Of a stretch of 64,000 nt of DNA, positions 37,501-50,810 are shown piece after piece. Origin of the DNA: Pelecanus crispus (Eukaryota > Chordata > Aves > Pelecaniformes > Pelecanidae). The translations under genes and the position numbers were made by a program. Position 1 is the stretch's first letter. Every line of letters starts with the position of its first letter. The stretch is from positions 76,753,721 through 76,817,720 of the forward strand of contig NC_134643.1 of the NCBI RefSeq assembly GCF_030463565.1, in the 5' to 3' direction. Below the pieces are notes generated by a model that was not told the origin of the DNA, made no database searches, and saw nothing but the letters and a program-made list of their open reading frames with translations.

Positions 37501-40500
37501 GCTGGCAGAGGGAGCAGCTAAGAGGAAGGTGTCTTGGAGGGGGCACTGAATTCAGCCCAGTGAACAATGGTCTGTATCGGCACATGTGGCAGCAATGGAA
37601 GCACAACCCCTGTCGCCAGCTCCTTCAGTGTCATTTCTGGTAGAGCGCTTGTACTTCTCTTTCAGACTCACTTGGTCTCCAGCCAGTGCTGCCGGTGCAC
37701 TAATTGGTGATACGTCTTCACAAATCAGTCTTACCTCCTGGTTCTTGTCCTCAAGATTTTGTTTTACCATTGCCCGATCACCCTTCTGCGCAGCACTGAC
37801 ATTACACAATTGCCCGTCCTGTTTCATCAGAGCCCTGCGCCAGCTAAAGAACAAAGAAAACAAGCTGTGTGGGCAATGCTTTTTTGACTAATTAACAAAC
37901 TAGGATTTTTTTTCCACAGTCTCCTTTGTATTTCCCAGCCACCCAGTTTCTGCTTCCACTGCATGCTTCTGCCTGTGTGTGTGTGCTGGCCCACACCTCC
38001 TCTTTGTCCCATTCCTGTGATGGCATCATTGCTGTCCTGTGGTGACATGAGTGACAAAATCTGCTGATTCTTCCATTCCAGCTTGTTCTGATGACCGTGC
38101 ATGTTAAACAATGCTACAGGCTGCAGAAGGAATGAAGTCTGTTTTCCAAAATGCCTTTATCATATGGATTCTTTAGTGTCTATGAAAAAAGCAAGCTCAT
38201 GAACTCGCCATTTAGCGAGAAGGCATGCAAAATTCTCTCCTCTCCTGGTCCTCTTTCTCTGAGTGTGTAGAAAGTTAGTGGTTTTGAGAACCCAACTCCT
38301 CTCTCATGTGTTGCTGAAATTGCCCAGGAGTTACTCAGTAGTTCTCAGGAGAGAACAGAGAGCAGTCACACACAAGCAGAGCCTGTAAAAATGATCGCGT
38401 TTGGTGCTGTGTTACCTTTTAGGAGACAGGGCAGGAAAAAAACCCCAAGCACCCTAGGAGAGGAGGAAGAAAGTACTGGAGCTTTGTGTCTCCCCAGCTC
38501 TGATCCAGAGGGCTGACAGGAGGAGGTTGGTACCCTGCTCTGTTCGCTGGAAGACAGAGGGCTTTGGGCAAACAGCTTCAGCACTGGTTTTTTTGTTGAC
38601 TCCTGTAAGTATAGCAGTTACAGCCATCCTCTTAAGTGCCAGAGATAAAGATTATCTCCAGTATAACCGGAGTCAAAAAGCATAAAAGGTGCTGATGTTT
38701 CTGGGTAGGTGCCCTTGTTCAGAAAGCAGAGAGGAATAGCTAAGCAAACTCACTACAGACTTTGGGGAAACAAAGGCACTTCAGATTTTGTGTGCTGAGT
38801 TAAGGCTTCTGGTAAAATTTTAACCTAACCTTTCTCCAACTGTTTGCTTTCAGAGAAAAACCTATGTGTATCTATGTGAAGAAGGAAACAGAAATTTTAA
38901 GAAGAAAATTTAAAATATATATAATTTCTTTTACCCAACTTTCACTTTCTACAGGGGAAGAAACAAATCTGACTCCAGCAGATCTAACTGGGAGATGGTT
39001 TATGTGTACAGGGAAACTAAAACCTGATAAAATTCCATGTTTTATCTTTTTTCCTCTACTACTGTCCTTCATTTATATTTTAGGCTCTCATTCTGCCCTG
39101 AAAAAGATGCAGTTACAAAAGGCTGAGTCTGTGTAAGGTTCCTGTGTGGCTGTGTACGTGGAACAACCTATTAAAAAGAAATGTCAATTGTTAAGCACTT
39201 ACTTAATAACTGGGGTTACATATTTCTGGATTACCAAACTTTGTGGATACTCTGTTTTACTAACACAATACATGAATAGACAGTGTTGATCTAAACGCTG
39301 TTGATTGATAATTTCTATTCCTTCTTGGGATGCTGCTTTGAGATCCTTTCATTGGATTCAGTGAATCCAGACTCTGAAGAGCACTGCTTTGTGCAGTTGC
39401 TTTTTCTTTTGAATTTCCTTGCCTCGGAGCTTACTTATGCCTGACTGGCAGAATACCAAAATGAATGGCCCCTGGCAAAATGTAAATATCTGACATCCTG
39501 CTCGGGGACAAGTTGTTTTAACAGTGAAAACAAGCACATACCTGTCTAAACAATACTGTAACTGCTTTAAAGAAGTCAATGTAATTGTGACTAGATATGA
39601 AATGGTTTTTATCTGTTAAAGAAATTTCTTTGTATTCATTTTAAGGAAAAATTATAATAAGAACTGCCAACATTAATATTTCCTCTCCACATTGTCAGTT
39701 TCCATGGGGGGTCAAAAGGCTCTCTCGTTTCAGGCAGCTTACGATGCCCATATCAGCCTGACTACTTTGCAAGCAATCCCACTGAGGTAAATGGAACTAA
39801 ATATGGAGCAAGATGCTACCCAAGGTAAAGAAGTTTACAAGCCCTTGCGACAACAAGGCTGCAGAAAGGGGACCTTTGTCCTTACGAGGGGTCACATGAG
39901 CCAAGGAAGATGGGTTTACCTTCCAGAAGGGCTAGGTTACTCAGGTGGTGGTATTGCTTGCTTGTGTTAGTGAGCAGTTTAAAATGCCTGAGACGATCAT
40001 CTCCCTTCATTCATAGCACCATAGCAGGGCTTTTGGTTTTGCTTAATAGTTCTTTCCAAATGTATGTTACTGGAGATGCCTTGTTAAGAAAATTTAAAAC
40101 AAATACATTTGCTGCAACTCTCTTTACCTGTAATGTAAAATTACTACAAAGCAGACATAGCCACGAGCTGAAAATTTTTCTGCTGAGGAATAAAGTTCAA
40201 TTGAATGTCCCAGGTGCTTTCCATGCTGGAACTCCAGAACTGAAGTGTTCTGACCGTGGCTAGTTTAGATCTGGGTTTTTGTACTGGAGCTCAATCTGAA
40301 ACAACTGTGGCCAGATGTCCCCAAGGCCACTGTGGCCACTGTCCCTTCCTACCACTGGTGTTGCTCCAGGGACTCCTTGCCAGGGTGTTGTTAGAGCTTT
40401 ACCATTGTGAATTGCAACAAATGACAGATTTAGCAGCAAACTCCATCCCTAAACCACCAGTTGCTGGAAGTTAAGAGGATATACCAAAGTGACTTCTCTC

Positions 40501-40634
40501 AGTATTTGTCATGCTTCTTGTATTCCTTTTTTGCTACAATGGGGGTCAGGATACTGGATTAAATGACCCATTGGTCTGACCCATTATGGCAGTCCTTAAA
40601 AACCCATTCAGTGCAGCAGCCTGCTTGTTTTCTG

Positions 40635-40725
40635 CAAGTCTCAAAGCGCTTTACAAGGAGTGCAGACACAGAAGTGTGTCTCGGCAAAGTGAAGGGATTT
40701 GCCAGCAATCTCCGAGCAGACTGAC
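40635..40725 (-). mobile_element. Ancient MIR-like SINE patch, inverted
   Basis: On the + strand, ctcaaagcgctttacaagga is followed by gtgtctcggcaaagtgaagg and gatttgccagcaatc. This matches the inverse order of MIR-type cores ('..gaggctcggcgaagtgaagtgacttgcccaaggtc'). Strongly diverged; resembles the copies at 22.1, 22.5 and 50.6 kb. Confidence 0.55.
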
Positions 40726-43700
40726 TCCTAGCACTCAGGAAAAGCACACAGATGCCCTTAGTTCATTTGTGGCATTTCTTTTTCTCTTCTATGGCTATTC
40801 CTATTCTGGCTCTCATAAACCCCTTAGTTTATGATTTTGTTGGTGCTGTCTGCAAGCTGCTGTCTCAGTCATTCTGGTAAGTTTGACACCCGTACAATCT
40901 CTAGCATGCTCTCTCAGCTTTATCTGTGCCCTGACTCTATGATTCCCACCCTCCCCTTCCCTTATTTATTTGTCTGTCTTGCTATAACATGAAATGCAGT
41001 GGAAATAATAACAGAGGTTGTCACTCACAGTGCTAATTATGCATTAAGTTCTTAAGAGGTCCTGATTTTTTGCTTCATGATAGCAGTCTCACTTTCCTCC
41101 TCATTTGGCAGCAAATCCAATTACTTATAAATTATAAACCCCTGGGACTTGACACAACCTTTACAGCCCCTTTTATATTGTCTCTTGATACTGCTGTCTC
41201 CCAGATGGCTAACCCTATCTGGAGCCATCTATTTGCTGTTGGCTTACATGTTTGCTGTAAAATGCTATATTCCCTCCATAAGAGATCTCAAGCTCCAACT
41301 GTAAGTTTGTGCTTTTGGACCACAGAGTCTGTAAAACAATTTGTTTCCAGGTTTATGTTCTTCTGCACCTAGTGGATGGACACAATTAAAAAAAGTCACA
41401 TTTCCAGAGAGTACCTATATATGCTAAGAAAAATATTTGTAGTATCTGTAGGACAGAGTGGATTTCACTGAGAATAGGGCTGAAACATAACTTTAGAGGA
41501 GGCAATGCTGCTGAAGCAAATGGGCAGCCAGGACAGGTAGGGTAGAGATAGATGCAACATGCTGTGAGACACCATGACATAATATTGTTTGTGCTGTGAT
41601 TGTGCCTGGAAATCTGAATTGGATTGTGTGATTCCAGAGCATAAAATGCCACAACAACTACTCAAAGGCATTCCCCGCCTGCCCCCCCCCCCCCCCCAAT
41701 ACCTTTAAACCTCCATAAAAGCAGTAACACTTTTTGTTCCAGTTGGAGTTTCCACTGTTTTTTAAGGCAGAAGCTCCAAGTAGACCATAGAGCAAAAGAT
41801 ACTAATCAGGAGAATAAACACTACCCTGGCACTGCCTGAGCTGGCTAGCTAACAAATTTATCCCTCCAGAGCACAAACCACAAAGTTGTCATCGAAGATA
41901 GATGCCAAGAAAGCCATCCAACTGTATGGCCCTGATCTTCATTTTCCACCTGAAGGAAACCATAGATCAGTGCAAGCTGGGCCATCTCCACTGTGTTTTT
42001 CATTCTTCAGACCAGCTGGAAAGGGATCAGAGTAATCGGGAGACTGCACACTCAGAGTGGGAGTGGCAGCAATAAAGGTCTTACAAGAAACTCAGGTAGT
42101 AGGAAAGCACCCTTTATTTCCTGACCCAGCTACCTGAAATAGGTGAGGATTATACTAGTGTCAGTGAGGATAGCGTAATGTAAACATCAGAGATACAGAC
42201 ATAATTAGTTACATCATTAGACAACCTCAGAGGCTCCTGACACATGTACTTCACAACTGCTTATTTAAGAGATGTTGCTATTACCTTGCTGTTTGAGATA
42301 GAAATACCCATAACCTTTTGCAATACCAAACACTACCTTACAAGACATTTTATCAGTGAAGAAGCACACTGGTCTACATACCATAAAACTCCCAGAACCA
42401 GTACCTCTGAGGCCCTTAACAGCCAGCAGCACTTAGTTTTTCACTTTTTCAATTTCTGTGATGATAGCACTAGTGTCATTTTGCATTCTGAACTGTCCTC
42501 AGTTCCCTAAGGACTGGCCAACCCCAGCTTTACAGAGCACTCTTTGCAGGAGTCCACTGCACGTCATTCCTACAGTAACCGAATCTGATTTCATTTTTTT
42601 ACATCCGATAATGAGATCATGCCAGAATTCATTATAGCTGTAAAAGACTTCCAGCACATGAGCAGCAGAGGGAACCTGAGCTGGAGATGGTGTTCCCAGA
42701 CCTGCTCATTTTCCTTTGTTAGTTTGGGCACTGAACACTGTTTAATGGCACTGCCCTGCTGCTATAAATACACAGGCAGTCACTTGACCTTGGCAGTTGC
42801 TTTGGCTAAAATAATTCTCCTTTGAAACTGGCAGGGGCACAATAGGAGCACATGCCCATCGTCCCCTGCAGCCGGGCACTCAGCTGGAATGAATGACCTT
42901 CACCTTGCTCTGAAGGTGCACCTTCATGACTGGCTTATGCTGAGCTAAGAAGGGCCAGTACTGAAAGCAGTGAGCCCACCTCCTCCTTTTCCCCTGCATT
43001 ACATGTCCCTACCTGCTTTTCTTCTGTCACTGACCACACTGAAAATTAATCTCTTTTTTTTCCCCCAATGATGCAGCTGACTTTTAGAGTGAAGCGAAGC
43101 AAAATTGCACTTCTAGGATTCAATGCATTTGTCCCCATAACATCTAGAGTAGAACAGATGAATCAAAATAACTTCTCCTTTTTCCTTTCACTGTAAGGTG
43201 ACTATACAGATAGAAGTCTATGCTGTGCTTATCTAAAGGTAGATGAGACAAATCCCACCATTAAAGTGTATATTTGTCTCTCCTACATTTCCCCATTGAG
43301 AAGTTTTCTAAGCCAGCTGACCAGAACCCTTTACAATCCCAGTGAAAGGTACGGAAGGTACGCACGTTTACAGGCACTTCATCCTCTTAGCCTGTATTCT
43401 AGGATTAGTCAAAATGCCCTCAGGATCAAGTGTCAGGTGCTGATGTTCTGCCATTAATGTCTGTAAAGATCTGTGTTTTCTCCAATTAAATTGTCTAGGT
43501 CAACAGTTCACTACTGAGCAAGCCCAGGATGGCCTCTGTCACATCAGATTTCAGAATCACAGTGTCAGCCTCATGCCAGTCAGACAGTTCAATGAGCTGC
43601 TTTCCTTTGCCTATTAGCCATCCATGGAAGCAAAGATTGCCCAAGCCCAGTGCCCACAGGCATTTTTCATGGCAAAAAAAAGTGGAAGAGGGCTGGACCC

Positions 43701-46559
43701 TTTCTGCATATTTTTTCTGCATTCCTTTAATAGCTAACATCTTATAATTGATATTCAGATAACATTATAGTTCACAAATGATATGTTAAAAGGCAACTAG
43801 GAAGCTGTCCAGAAGTCACAACTGTATTTTTTGTCATTTACTACACCAAAAATAAAGCAGAGCCCTGGTCTATTCTTAGAAGTGTTGCTGCTACAGTAAC
43901 ATCAGTTTGAAGCTTGTCAGAAGACTACACAGTACCAGTAGAAATTACTATATAGAATAATGTAATTATGCTATAGTGTAACTATCCTCTAACTACACAT
44001 ACCCACACATACACTGGATAACAAAGGTGTTTTGGTTGATACAGCTTGTTTTATATGTGGAGGTGACAAACTGTCCAAGGAACAGGACCTTGCTCCACAA
44101 GATGAGCCTCCACCAAGAGAACTGGCTGGCCTACTTTCAAAGTCTAACGACACTGCTAAATCCTTTTTAACATTGATGAAGTCTTAGCATTGGCGGAACT
44201 AGGAGAAAAGAGTTAGTGCAAAGAGTAACAGCAATAAGCAATGGATGAAGATAATCACCCATGCTCACGCAGCTCATTCAGTTGATATTTAAAACTCATG
44301 ACAGCAAACAATTACCTTGTACAAACAGGGACAGATGTTGAGTTCTTTTATTACATGAAGCGGCGATCAGGGACATGGGGCTGCAAATGTCCTCATAACA
44401 TACTTCCTAAAATATGGCAAGGCAGTTTAATTATGTTTTGTACAATGATGAAACAATTAAAGAGAAAGTGGAATGTAATCACTTTTGTGTATGCGTTTGA
44501 TTTGAAAGGAAAGTACCACATCCCCAAGTAGATACAACAGCTGCAATAATATTTAACATCATTTGTGTAATACAGGCAGATACAATACAATTTGAAATGC
44601 ATTAAGCAGCATCATATATTCAATAATTTCAAATGGGAAAAGGTTTGCAAAAGTGAGTGACTACAAGGTGCATCAGTTGTACTGAGGAAAAGTAAACAAT
44701 GAGTTTAGGGCATCACATAGTTTTAAGGGTTTTTAATTTACTCACTGATGTAGAAATAAATAAATATGACAATCACTAAAGACAGCAATGAGTAGAGTAC
44801 CAATCTGTAACTAAAGGGATGATTTGGTAAAAATGGGGGGGGGTTGATACCTATGACATAATGTTCATTAATTTTTTGTCTTCAGTTCTATGAACTTTTC
44901 AAAATAGCTAGGGTAAGGGACTCCATCTTTCAGGCATAGAACCAGCCCAAGCAGGCAGAGCAGTCACATTCAAGTTATAAAAGGATAAAGACAATTTGTG
45001 GTCACACAAAATACATTTTTTACCTGCTTTCAGAATGGTTTTCATGCAAAATGCTTCCCTATCTTTTTAAACTTTCAAAATAAACCACTTCTGGTTGCAC
45101 CTTTGTAAGCCAAAAGCCCCTGCCATCTAACATGCACCCTTTTAAATCTATGCATTTTAATTATGATCAGTAAAAGTAAAATCCAGGCAGGGCAAACTTC
45201 TACCTGTTTTTCTTAGGGTGTTAAAAAGCAAATCAACAAATTACAGGGAGCTTGTGACTTTCTGAACCTATCAAAGCTCCTGCTGCCCACACGCATATGT
45301 CTCAGCATTAGCTAGTAAGATTACGACAACACAGAGATTTCAAGAGTACAAGTGCACAGTAAATCTCTGGCACATGCCAAGGAAAAAAACCGTCATGCTT
45401 ATCTAGCCAGTGTTAGCTGATATCGCTGCTGGGACTGATTATGCTACTCAAGACAACTTACGATAGTTTGTGTACAACACCGGGTACAGGAAGAGATATT
45501 CACATAGACTAAATTTAGCTGAGTGAAGCTAATCCACATCCCCAGCTCCTTCTGCAGTCTGGGGAAGTGTAAGCTTCTCTAGAAGGCAGCTCAGAGCATG
45601 ACCTTCATTTAGGCTGAAGTTGCAGGAGAGGCAGAGAGCTGATTTAGTGTTTCCCAGCCACAACCAAGGGAAGGGACTCTCCTTGCGCCTGCTCATCCTG
45701 GCCCTTCTTGGGCTGTCTCTGGTGTTTGCTGGGCGCTTCACTGAACCCAGTCAGTTGGCTAATGAACGGAAAACTACTTCGAGGAAAGAAAAGTGATAGT
45801 CTTCAGCTCATTTAATGAGCTGAACTGGCTCAGGAAGAGATTAGAGAAGCATCAAAGCTGGTGGGTACGAGGGATGAACAGGGGTGGAGGGCAGCGCTTT
45901 GAGACTTGCCCATTCCCGCAGGGCTGAGCTGATCCTTTGACTCAGCTCCGCTGGGTAACTTCACCCTTCGCTGCTCTGTAAATGGAGAGCTTTAATGGTG
46001 GCAGTGGCTTAAAGGAGTCCCTACACCCACACTGTAATTTCTCACTCCCATTCTCACATTGCTGTGACTGCCGTGGGGCTGGATAATGAATCAATAGGAA
46101 TGATCTCTCTGAAAACAGGGATTTTGCTTTCAGGACAGTCCCCGGTGCAATTGCAGCAGTAAAGGTAAGACAGCAGCAAACAGCAATGCAGGACTGGAAA
46201 CTGCCAACACGGGGCAAAAACATCTCCAGCATCTCCCACTATGCCTTAAATCACTTCTGGAGGAGAGTTTCTGATGACTGTGGTGGGGTGATGAAAATAG
46301 CTTCCCAGGCAAGAACTACCATTTGGGAACACCCCCGCTAGAAGGCTCCAAGTCCCCTCTTCAGCAGGCATCTCGCTTAGGTGTGAGTCAGGAGGTCAAA
46401 GCTGGGAGTCTGCATTACATGCAGACAGCAGTGGGTGTCTGTAGCGGGTGAGGGTTGCCTGGAGGAGGTGGCCTGAGCAATGAGGACATCAGCTTTTCCT
46501 CCTACATCTTGTATTTGCTTTGGGGCCAGCTTGCAGAACTGAGGAACAGTTTCTATATC
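40726..46559. other. Intergenic DNA, no recognised gene
   Basis: About 5.8 kb with no supported exon. It contains a C16 homopolymer (41682-41697) and a G9 run (44835-44843). Frames are all under about 100 codons and unrecognised. Confidence 0.45.
41682..41697 (+). repeat. C16 homopolymer
   Basis: Sixteen uninterrupted C residues. Runs of this length are rare in otherwise AT-rich DNA and can fold as i-motif or, on the opposite strand, G-quadruplex. They are also a known assembly weak point. Confidence 0.95.
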
Positions 46560-46697
46560 AGCCAGGTTAGCTCAGTTGGTTAGAGCATGGTGCTAATAAC
46601 ACCAAGTTCACAGGTTCAATCCCTGCTTACTGCAGGGGGGTTGGGCTTGATGATCTCTCAAGGTCCCTTCCAACCCAAAGCATTCTATGATTCTATG
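46560..46697 (+). mobile_element. tRNA-Ile/CR1 composite SINE (TguSINE1-like)
   Basis: The 5' part (46560 to about 46630) resembles a nuclear tRNA-Ile with an AAT anticodon in ctaataa. It has an intact pol III A box, tagctcagttgg (46568-46579), and B box, ggttcaatccc (46613-46623). It then passes into a CR1 3' tail: ggggttgggcttgatgatct, cccttccaaccc and the octamer-type ending attctatgattctatg. A tRNA-Ile head fused to a CR1 tail is the architecture reported for TguSINE1 of passerine birds, which uses the CR1 machinery for mobility. No target-site duplication is evident, which is usual for CR1-type insertion. Subfamily assignment needs a library search. Confidence 0.88.
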
Positions 46698-49600
46698 TCT
46701 TGGTTTCTTTGCTTAGAAGAGAGGGGTAGCAATATCCAGATTAATGGTACCGATGGAGCCAGACAGTCAGAAAGCAACGTCTTCTGATCTCTGCTGGTTT
46801 GGCCCAGCTTTGGAGCAGTGCAGGTCACATTACCAAATTCTAGCCATGAAGCACTTCACTGGCTCTTCTTTCAGTATATTGTAATAGCGTGTAGTAACGG
46901 AAACAACAGTTCGTCACAATAATTCAAAGGAATCATAGAAATTATAAGTAGGCACCTGTTAAATCCAAATCAAAGGTATTTGTTACAGTCGTCCTAAAGC
47001 TCACAGCTCACTTGCGCTGCCTACAGAATTATAAACCAAAGCGGAAGCTTGACTGGTTGTATAACTGGGATATGTTTTACAGTTTGAAGAAGAAGATTCA
47101 AAATGTGTCCCTGGATGTCTTACCTGATCTTTGTGTACTACCTTCTAGGATCACTACTGGAAAATGTAACCCCATTCGCTCAGTGTGGTACTTGAATCTG
47201 TCGCCATTTCGGCAAGGATTTTTTTCCCCTGCAAAACCCTCTAACCACAGGAACAGATTAGCAGAGTCAAGGGGCACTCTGGATTCACAGCATAGCCATT
47301 ATTCTCAGCATGCCACTGTGTGTGATTTTAAAGGCAATGAGTTTTATTTTCAGATTTTGAAAACTCCTTAGTTTGAAATACAGAAAATGTTTCAATGAGA
47401 TCAACCTGGGATAGGTACTTGCATACCTTCATGACCAAGTCCCGCCAGGCTGACAGAGTGCTGAGCTATCATGCCTTCTCCGAGGAGCAGCCCCTGTGTT
47501 GTTGCCACTTGCTACCTCTCAGGACATATACTGGTCAGGTGAAATAAGCTGTGACTGAGGAGACTCCAGGAGTCTTCCCAGCATTCAGATACACACGGAC
47601 TTGTTGCATCTGCCAACAGTCCTCTTCCCCCTCCCTGTGAAGCCAACACCATTAAGGGTAGGATGCTCCCCCACATCGCCTGATTGCTTTCTGCCAACTT
47701 CCATCAACAAATCTCTACCACCATGAGTCCCCAGTGGGTTCAGTGCAATGTGTCCTTCCTAGCCTTCACACAGGACTTGGCTGTAGTGATGGAGCCAAAC
47801 ATTCCTCAGTACTGGGAAATGTGTTAAATAATGCCCACTGGAAGCTCAGTTGTGCTCACAGTATTTTCCACAAAGCTTGCTCTGTGAACTGCAGAGCAGT
47901 ATGGGTCCAGAGTGCAATATGGCAAAGGTTAGTTAAGATATCAGTGGACACTTCTCAAAAAGGAGGGCGGTCGATCAGCCTCGACCCTTAACACCAGCAA
48001 TCTGCTTCAAACACAGTGGCTGGAAGCCTGTGAATGTACTAGAGAGTACAGGCAGAAGTGTGTTTCTGTGAAACAGGCAAGAATGCATTCAGTCCATCTT
48101 CAGAATTATGATTATTTTTAACAAGGTAAATTGTGGGATCACGTAAATGAACATCTAAGTGGCAAAGAGTGTGAGAGATGAATCTGTTCTTTAGCGAAAT
48201 TCAGTGTAAGGCATGTCCAGACATGGGGGATTCAAATAGTACAGTACCTTCTCCAAGTACCGTATGCATATGAGGAAACCTGGAATCGACTTCTAAAGAG
48301 GTGGTAAGTCCTGCAATTGTGGAACTACTTCAGAAGTCATTAAAGAGATTATACATGTTTCTACGTGAAGCACTACTGAAAAAACTACTGTAATATAATA
48401 CATTATACTATACAGCACTACTATAAAAATCTTTGTACCAAGATAAATTGCAGTGGCACACGTCACTCTTCAGGTAGAAATGCTACAATATGTCATTACA
48501 GGGGGTGATTCCACTGATGTAAAAACCTCTTCAGCATGAACATGGCTTTGCACTCATGGGTGTGGACAGGTGTTAGGTTGACAAAACTATATTCACTTAT
48601 TCAGATGTAAAATGAACAAAATCCGTACACAAAAATCTCAGGACTACTAAATTTTCTGAACATTTAACCAGTTCAGAGAAAAGAAATCGTCCTTAGTGTA
48701 TGGAAATTAATCTACTGATAAAAATCACTGTCCGTATGTCATACAAACTTTCACTTCTATATATTTTTGCTTGCATTTGGAAGGCATTGGCTGAACGGTC
48801 CTTGTGGAAGACAGACTGCTATTTATCTGTGATCAGTATACAAACTGGGTTGTAACAGAGTAGGAAATGTTTCAAAATATTTCTTTGGTAATTTAAAGAC
48901 GAAATTAGAAAGGATCTTTGACAAAAATGGTTTAGAATGTTCTTTGCTTTTTTCTTTAAGACTATATTTCACCAAGATGATGACAGAGATCCTACGAGGC
49001 CTACCCAAGAGTTACACTGGCACAGCGGGGAGAAGAGGGAACCATAGTGCAAGGATATGAAAAGGGCACAGGAGGGAAGGAAGGTCCTTCCCCAGCCAGG
49101 TCCTTTGCCAGAGCCAGATGTGCATATCATATAAGTACTGCATTGCACCATTTCTGTCTTATCACTTTATTTAGCAGCTGTTGTTTCTCCTGAATTTTTT
49201 TAATGATCCAGAGCTATCAATGCAGTTTAGTTGTTACAAACTGAGTGCTATTACTTATCTAATTGCAAAATATTATAACCACTTCTTTCCTCTGACATCA
49301 AAGAAATTAAATGAGGTCATCACATTTCACTATGGTGCCAAACACTGAAACGCAGACCCACCTCCACCATGATGCAGGTTTGCAGGAAAAAGCCCCATTT
49401 GTTCACTTGCTATGGCTCCCAGATACACTTTCTTGCTCAGCTTCTGCATGCCTGTGCAAGCAGTTGGAGATATTGGGGGTACCTACTCACACAAGTGCCC
49501 CAAAATAGAGGGTAAATCAAGATTATTTTGAAAATGTGGGCTATTATAATGAGCTAATAAGAACGTTTCAGTTAAAGAGGAAAGGTTTCCATCCTGTTAC

Positions 49601-50565
49601 CTCTTCCACCAGCATTAGGAACTTCAGCTGTGGGTGATCACTGTGCAAACTTGTGCACACATGCATATGATGTGTATTTGTGGGGGTTTTTTTATTAAGT
49701 ACATTATAAAGCACTTAGCTATTATGATTGTGTTATCTGTATAACACTGTATAATCTTTAAGCAAAAGTTAAACAGAAACTAGGCCCAATGCCAAAACTA
49801 AGGAATCATTCCTTCAAAATGAAACGGGGGTAAAAGAAGATTGCGGAACTGCCACTCCAAGATCATTTTTCATTATTGTGTGATATATTTTCCCTTTGAA
49901 TGGAAATTCCAGATGAATAAGCACAGAATTAAAATATAGGTGGACCAGAATTTTAACTCAGCATCTGCAAGCGCTGTGTGTGCATCAGCACTTCGTGATT
50001 TCCAGCAGATTAATTCAGCTCTCTGTATTTTGCAAACCTGGACAACCAATTCTTTTTTCTCCATTTCAGCCATGTGAAATAATGAGCATATCCATCCTGC
50101 AGTCTGATGACCTGATCTACCAGGTCTAATGCAGTGACAGAAGATCACTTGTTCCCTTATGTTCTCCTGCCACCAGGCCTATATCCCATGTTCTTGCAGT
50201 GTAATGGGCTCCCTCCCTTCCTAGGTTAGTGAGATCTCTCTTTCTAATCAGGTTTAACTGGAGTTTTGAAAAAAAGAAACAGCAGGGAAATCCTATCTAC
50301 TTTCATGTGTTTGGGGAAGATGATGGGACAGATGCAAGTAGTGGAGTATCTCAGACTTATCTAACTACAGGCTTTGTATATAAACCAAAAGTTAAATGTG
50401 ATTGAAATGCACACACAAAAAAATGTTGTAATTGTATGAAGGTTACCAGGCAAATTTATTTAGACTGTGTCCCTTAACACTAGGGTTTGTTTTTCTGGAA
50501 AACTGCACTTCATCAAAAATGCCAACGTTGCCAAACTAGAGTTGAACTTTGAAACTGTGACCTGT
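46698..50565. other. Intergenic DNA, no recognised gene
   Basis: No supported exon, RNA gene or interspersed repeat seen in 3.9 kb. The 119-codon + frame 47012-47371 and other short frames are not recognised. Confidence 0.45.
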
Positions 50566-50810
50566 CACCAAGAGAATTCCTGTGTGACCTTGGGTAGATC
50601 TTTTCACCTCTGTGTGTCTCAGTCCTCCATCACCTGGAACAATAACTAAGTGAAGAACTAAGAGCAGGAAGAGGGAATAATCTTCTTTCTTCTGCCGTCC
50701 TGCACCTGCCTTGTCTATTTAGAGCACAAGCGCTTCAGGGAGGGGATTAAATACCATGTGCTTTTAACACTGCAAGCAAAACAAGGCCTGATCTAAAGGA
50801 GGGCCTAGGA
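50566..50810 (+). mobile_element. Ancient MIR-like SINE, nearly full length
   Basis: The most complete of the four old copies. It reads tgtgtgaccttgggtagatc, then ctctgtgtgtctcagtcctc and caataacta (the classic MIR-type core). It continues with cctgccttgtctatttagag, cttcagggaggggatt and aaggcctgatct (the 3' half of the amniote family). The same 3' landmarks appear inverted at 22.54 kb. Such insertions predate the bird radiation and are sometimes retained as regulatory elements; it sits about 2 kb upstream of the LDHB CpG island. Confidence 0.72.

Larger units (their letters stand above)
22736..40634. other. Long intergenic stretch without recognised genes
   Basis: Nearly 18 kb with no exon I can support. 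The longest frames (for example 25499 to 25038 minus, 153 codons) show no domain or family resemblance. Simple sequence includes a TA run at about 24108-24121, the T-rich tract at 28194-28236, an 18-T run at 31515-31532 and a TG run near 37974-37983. The segment 24200-24320 is AT-rich and contains several homeodomain-type TAATT/AATTA cores, so it is a candidate conserved non-coding element only. Confidence 0.45.

Noticed and set aside
46560..46632. Functional tRNA-Ile gene
   Set aside because: The acceptor-stem 3' side is replaced by ttactgcagggggg and a CR1 tail follows directly, so it is the head of a SINE and not a free tRNA gene.
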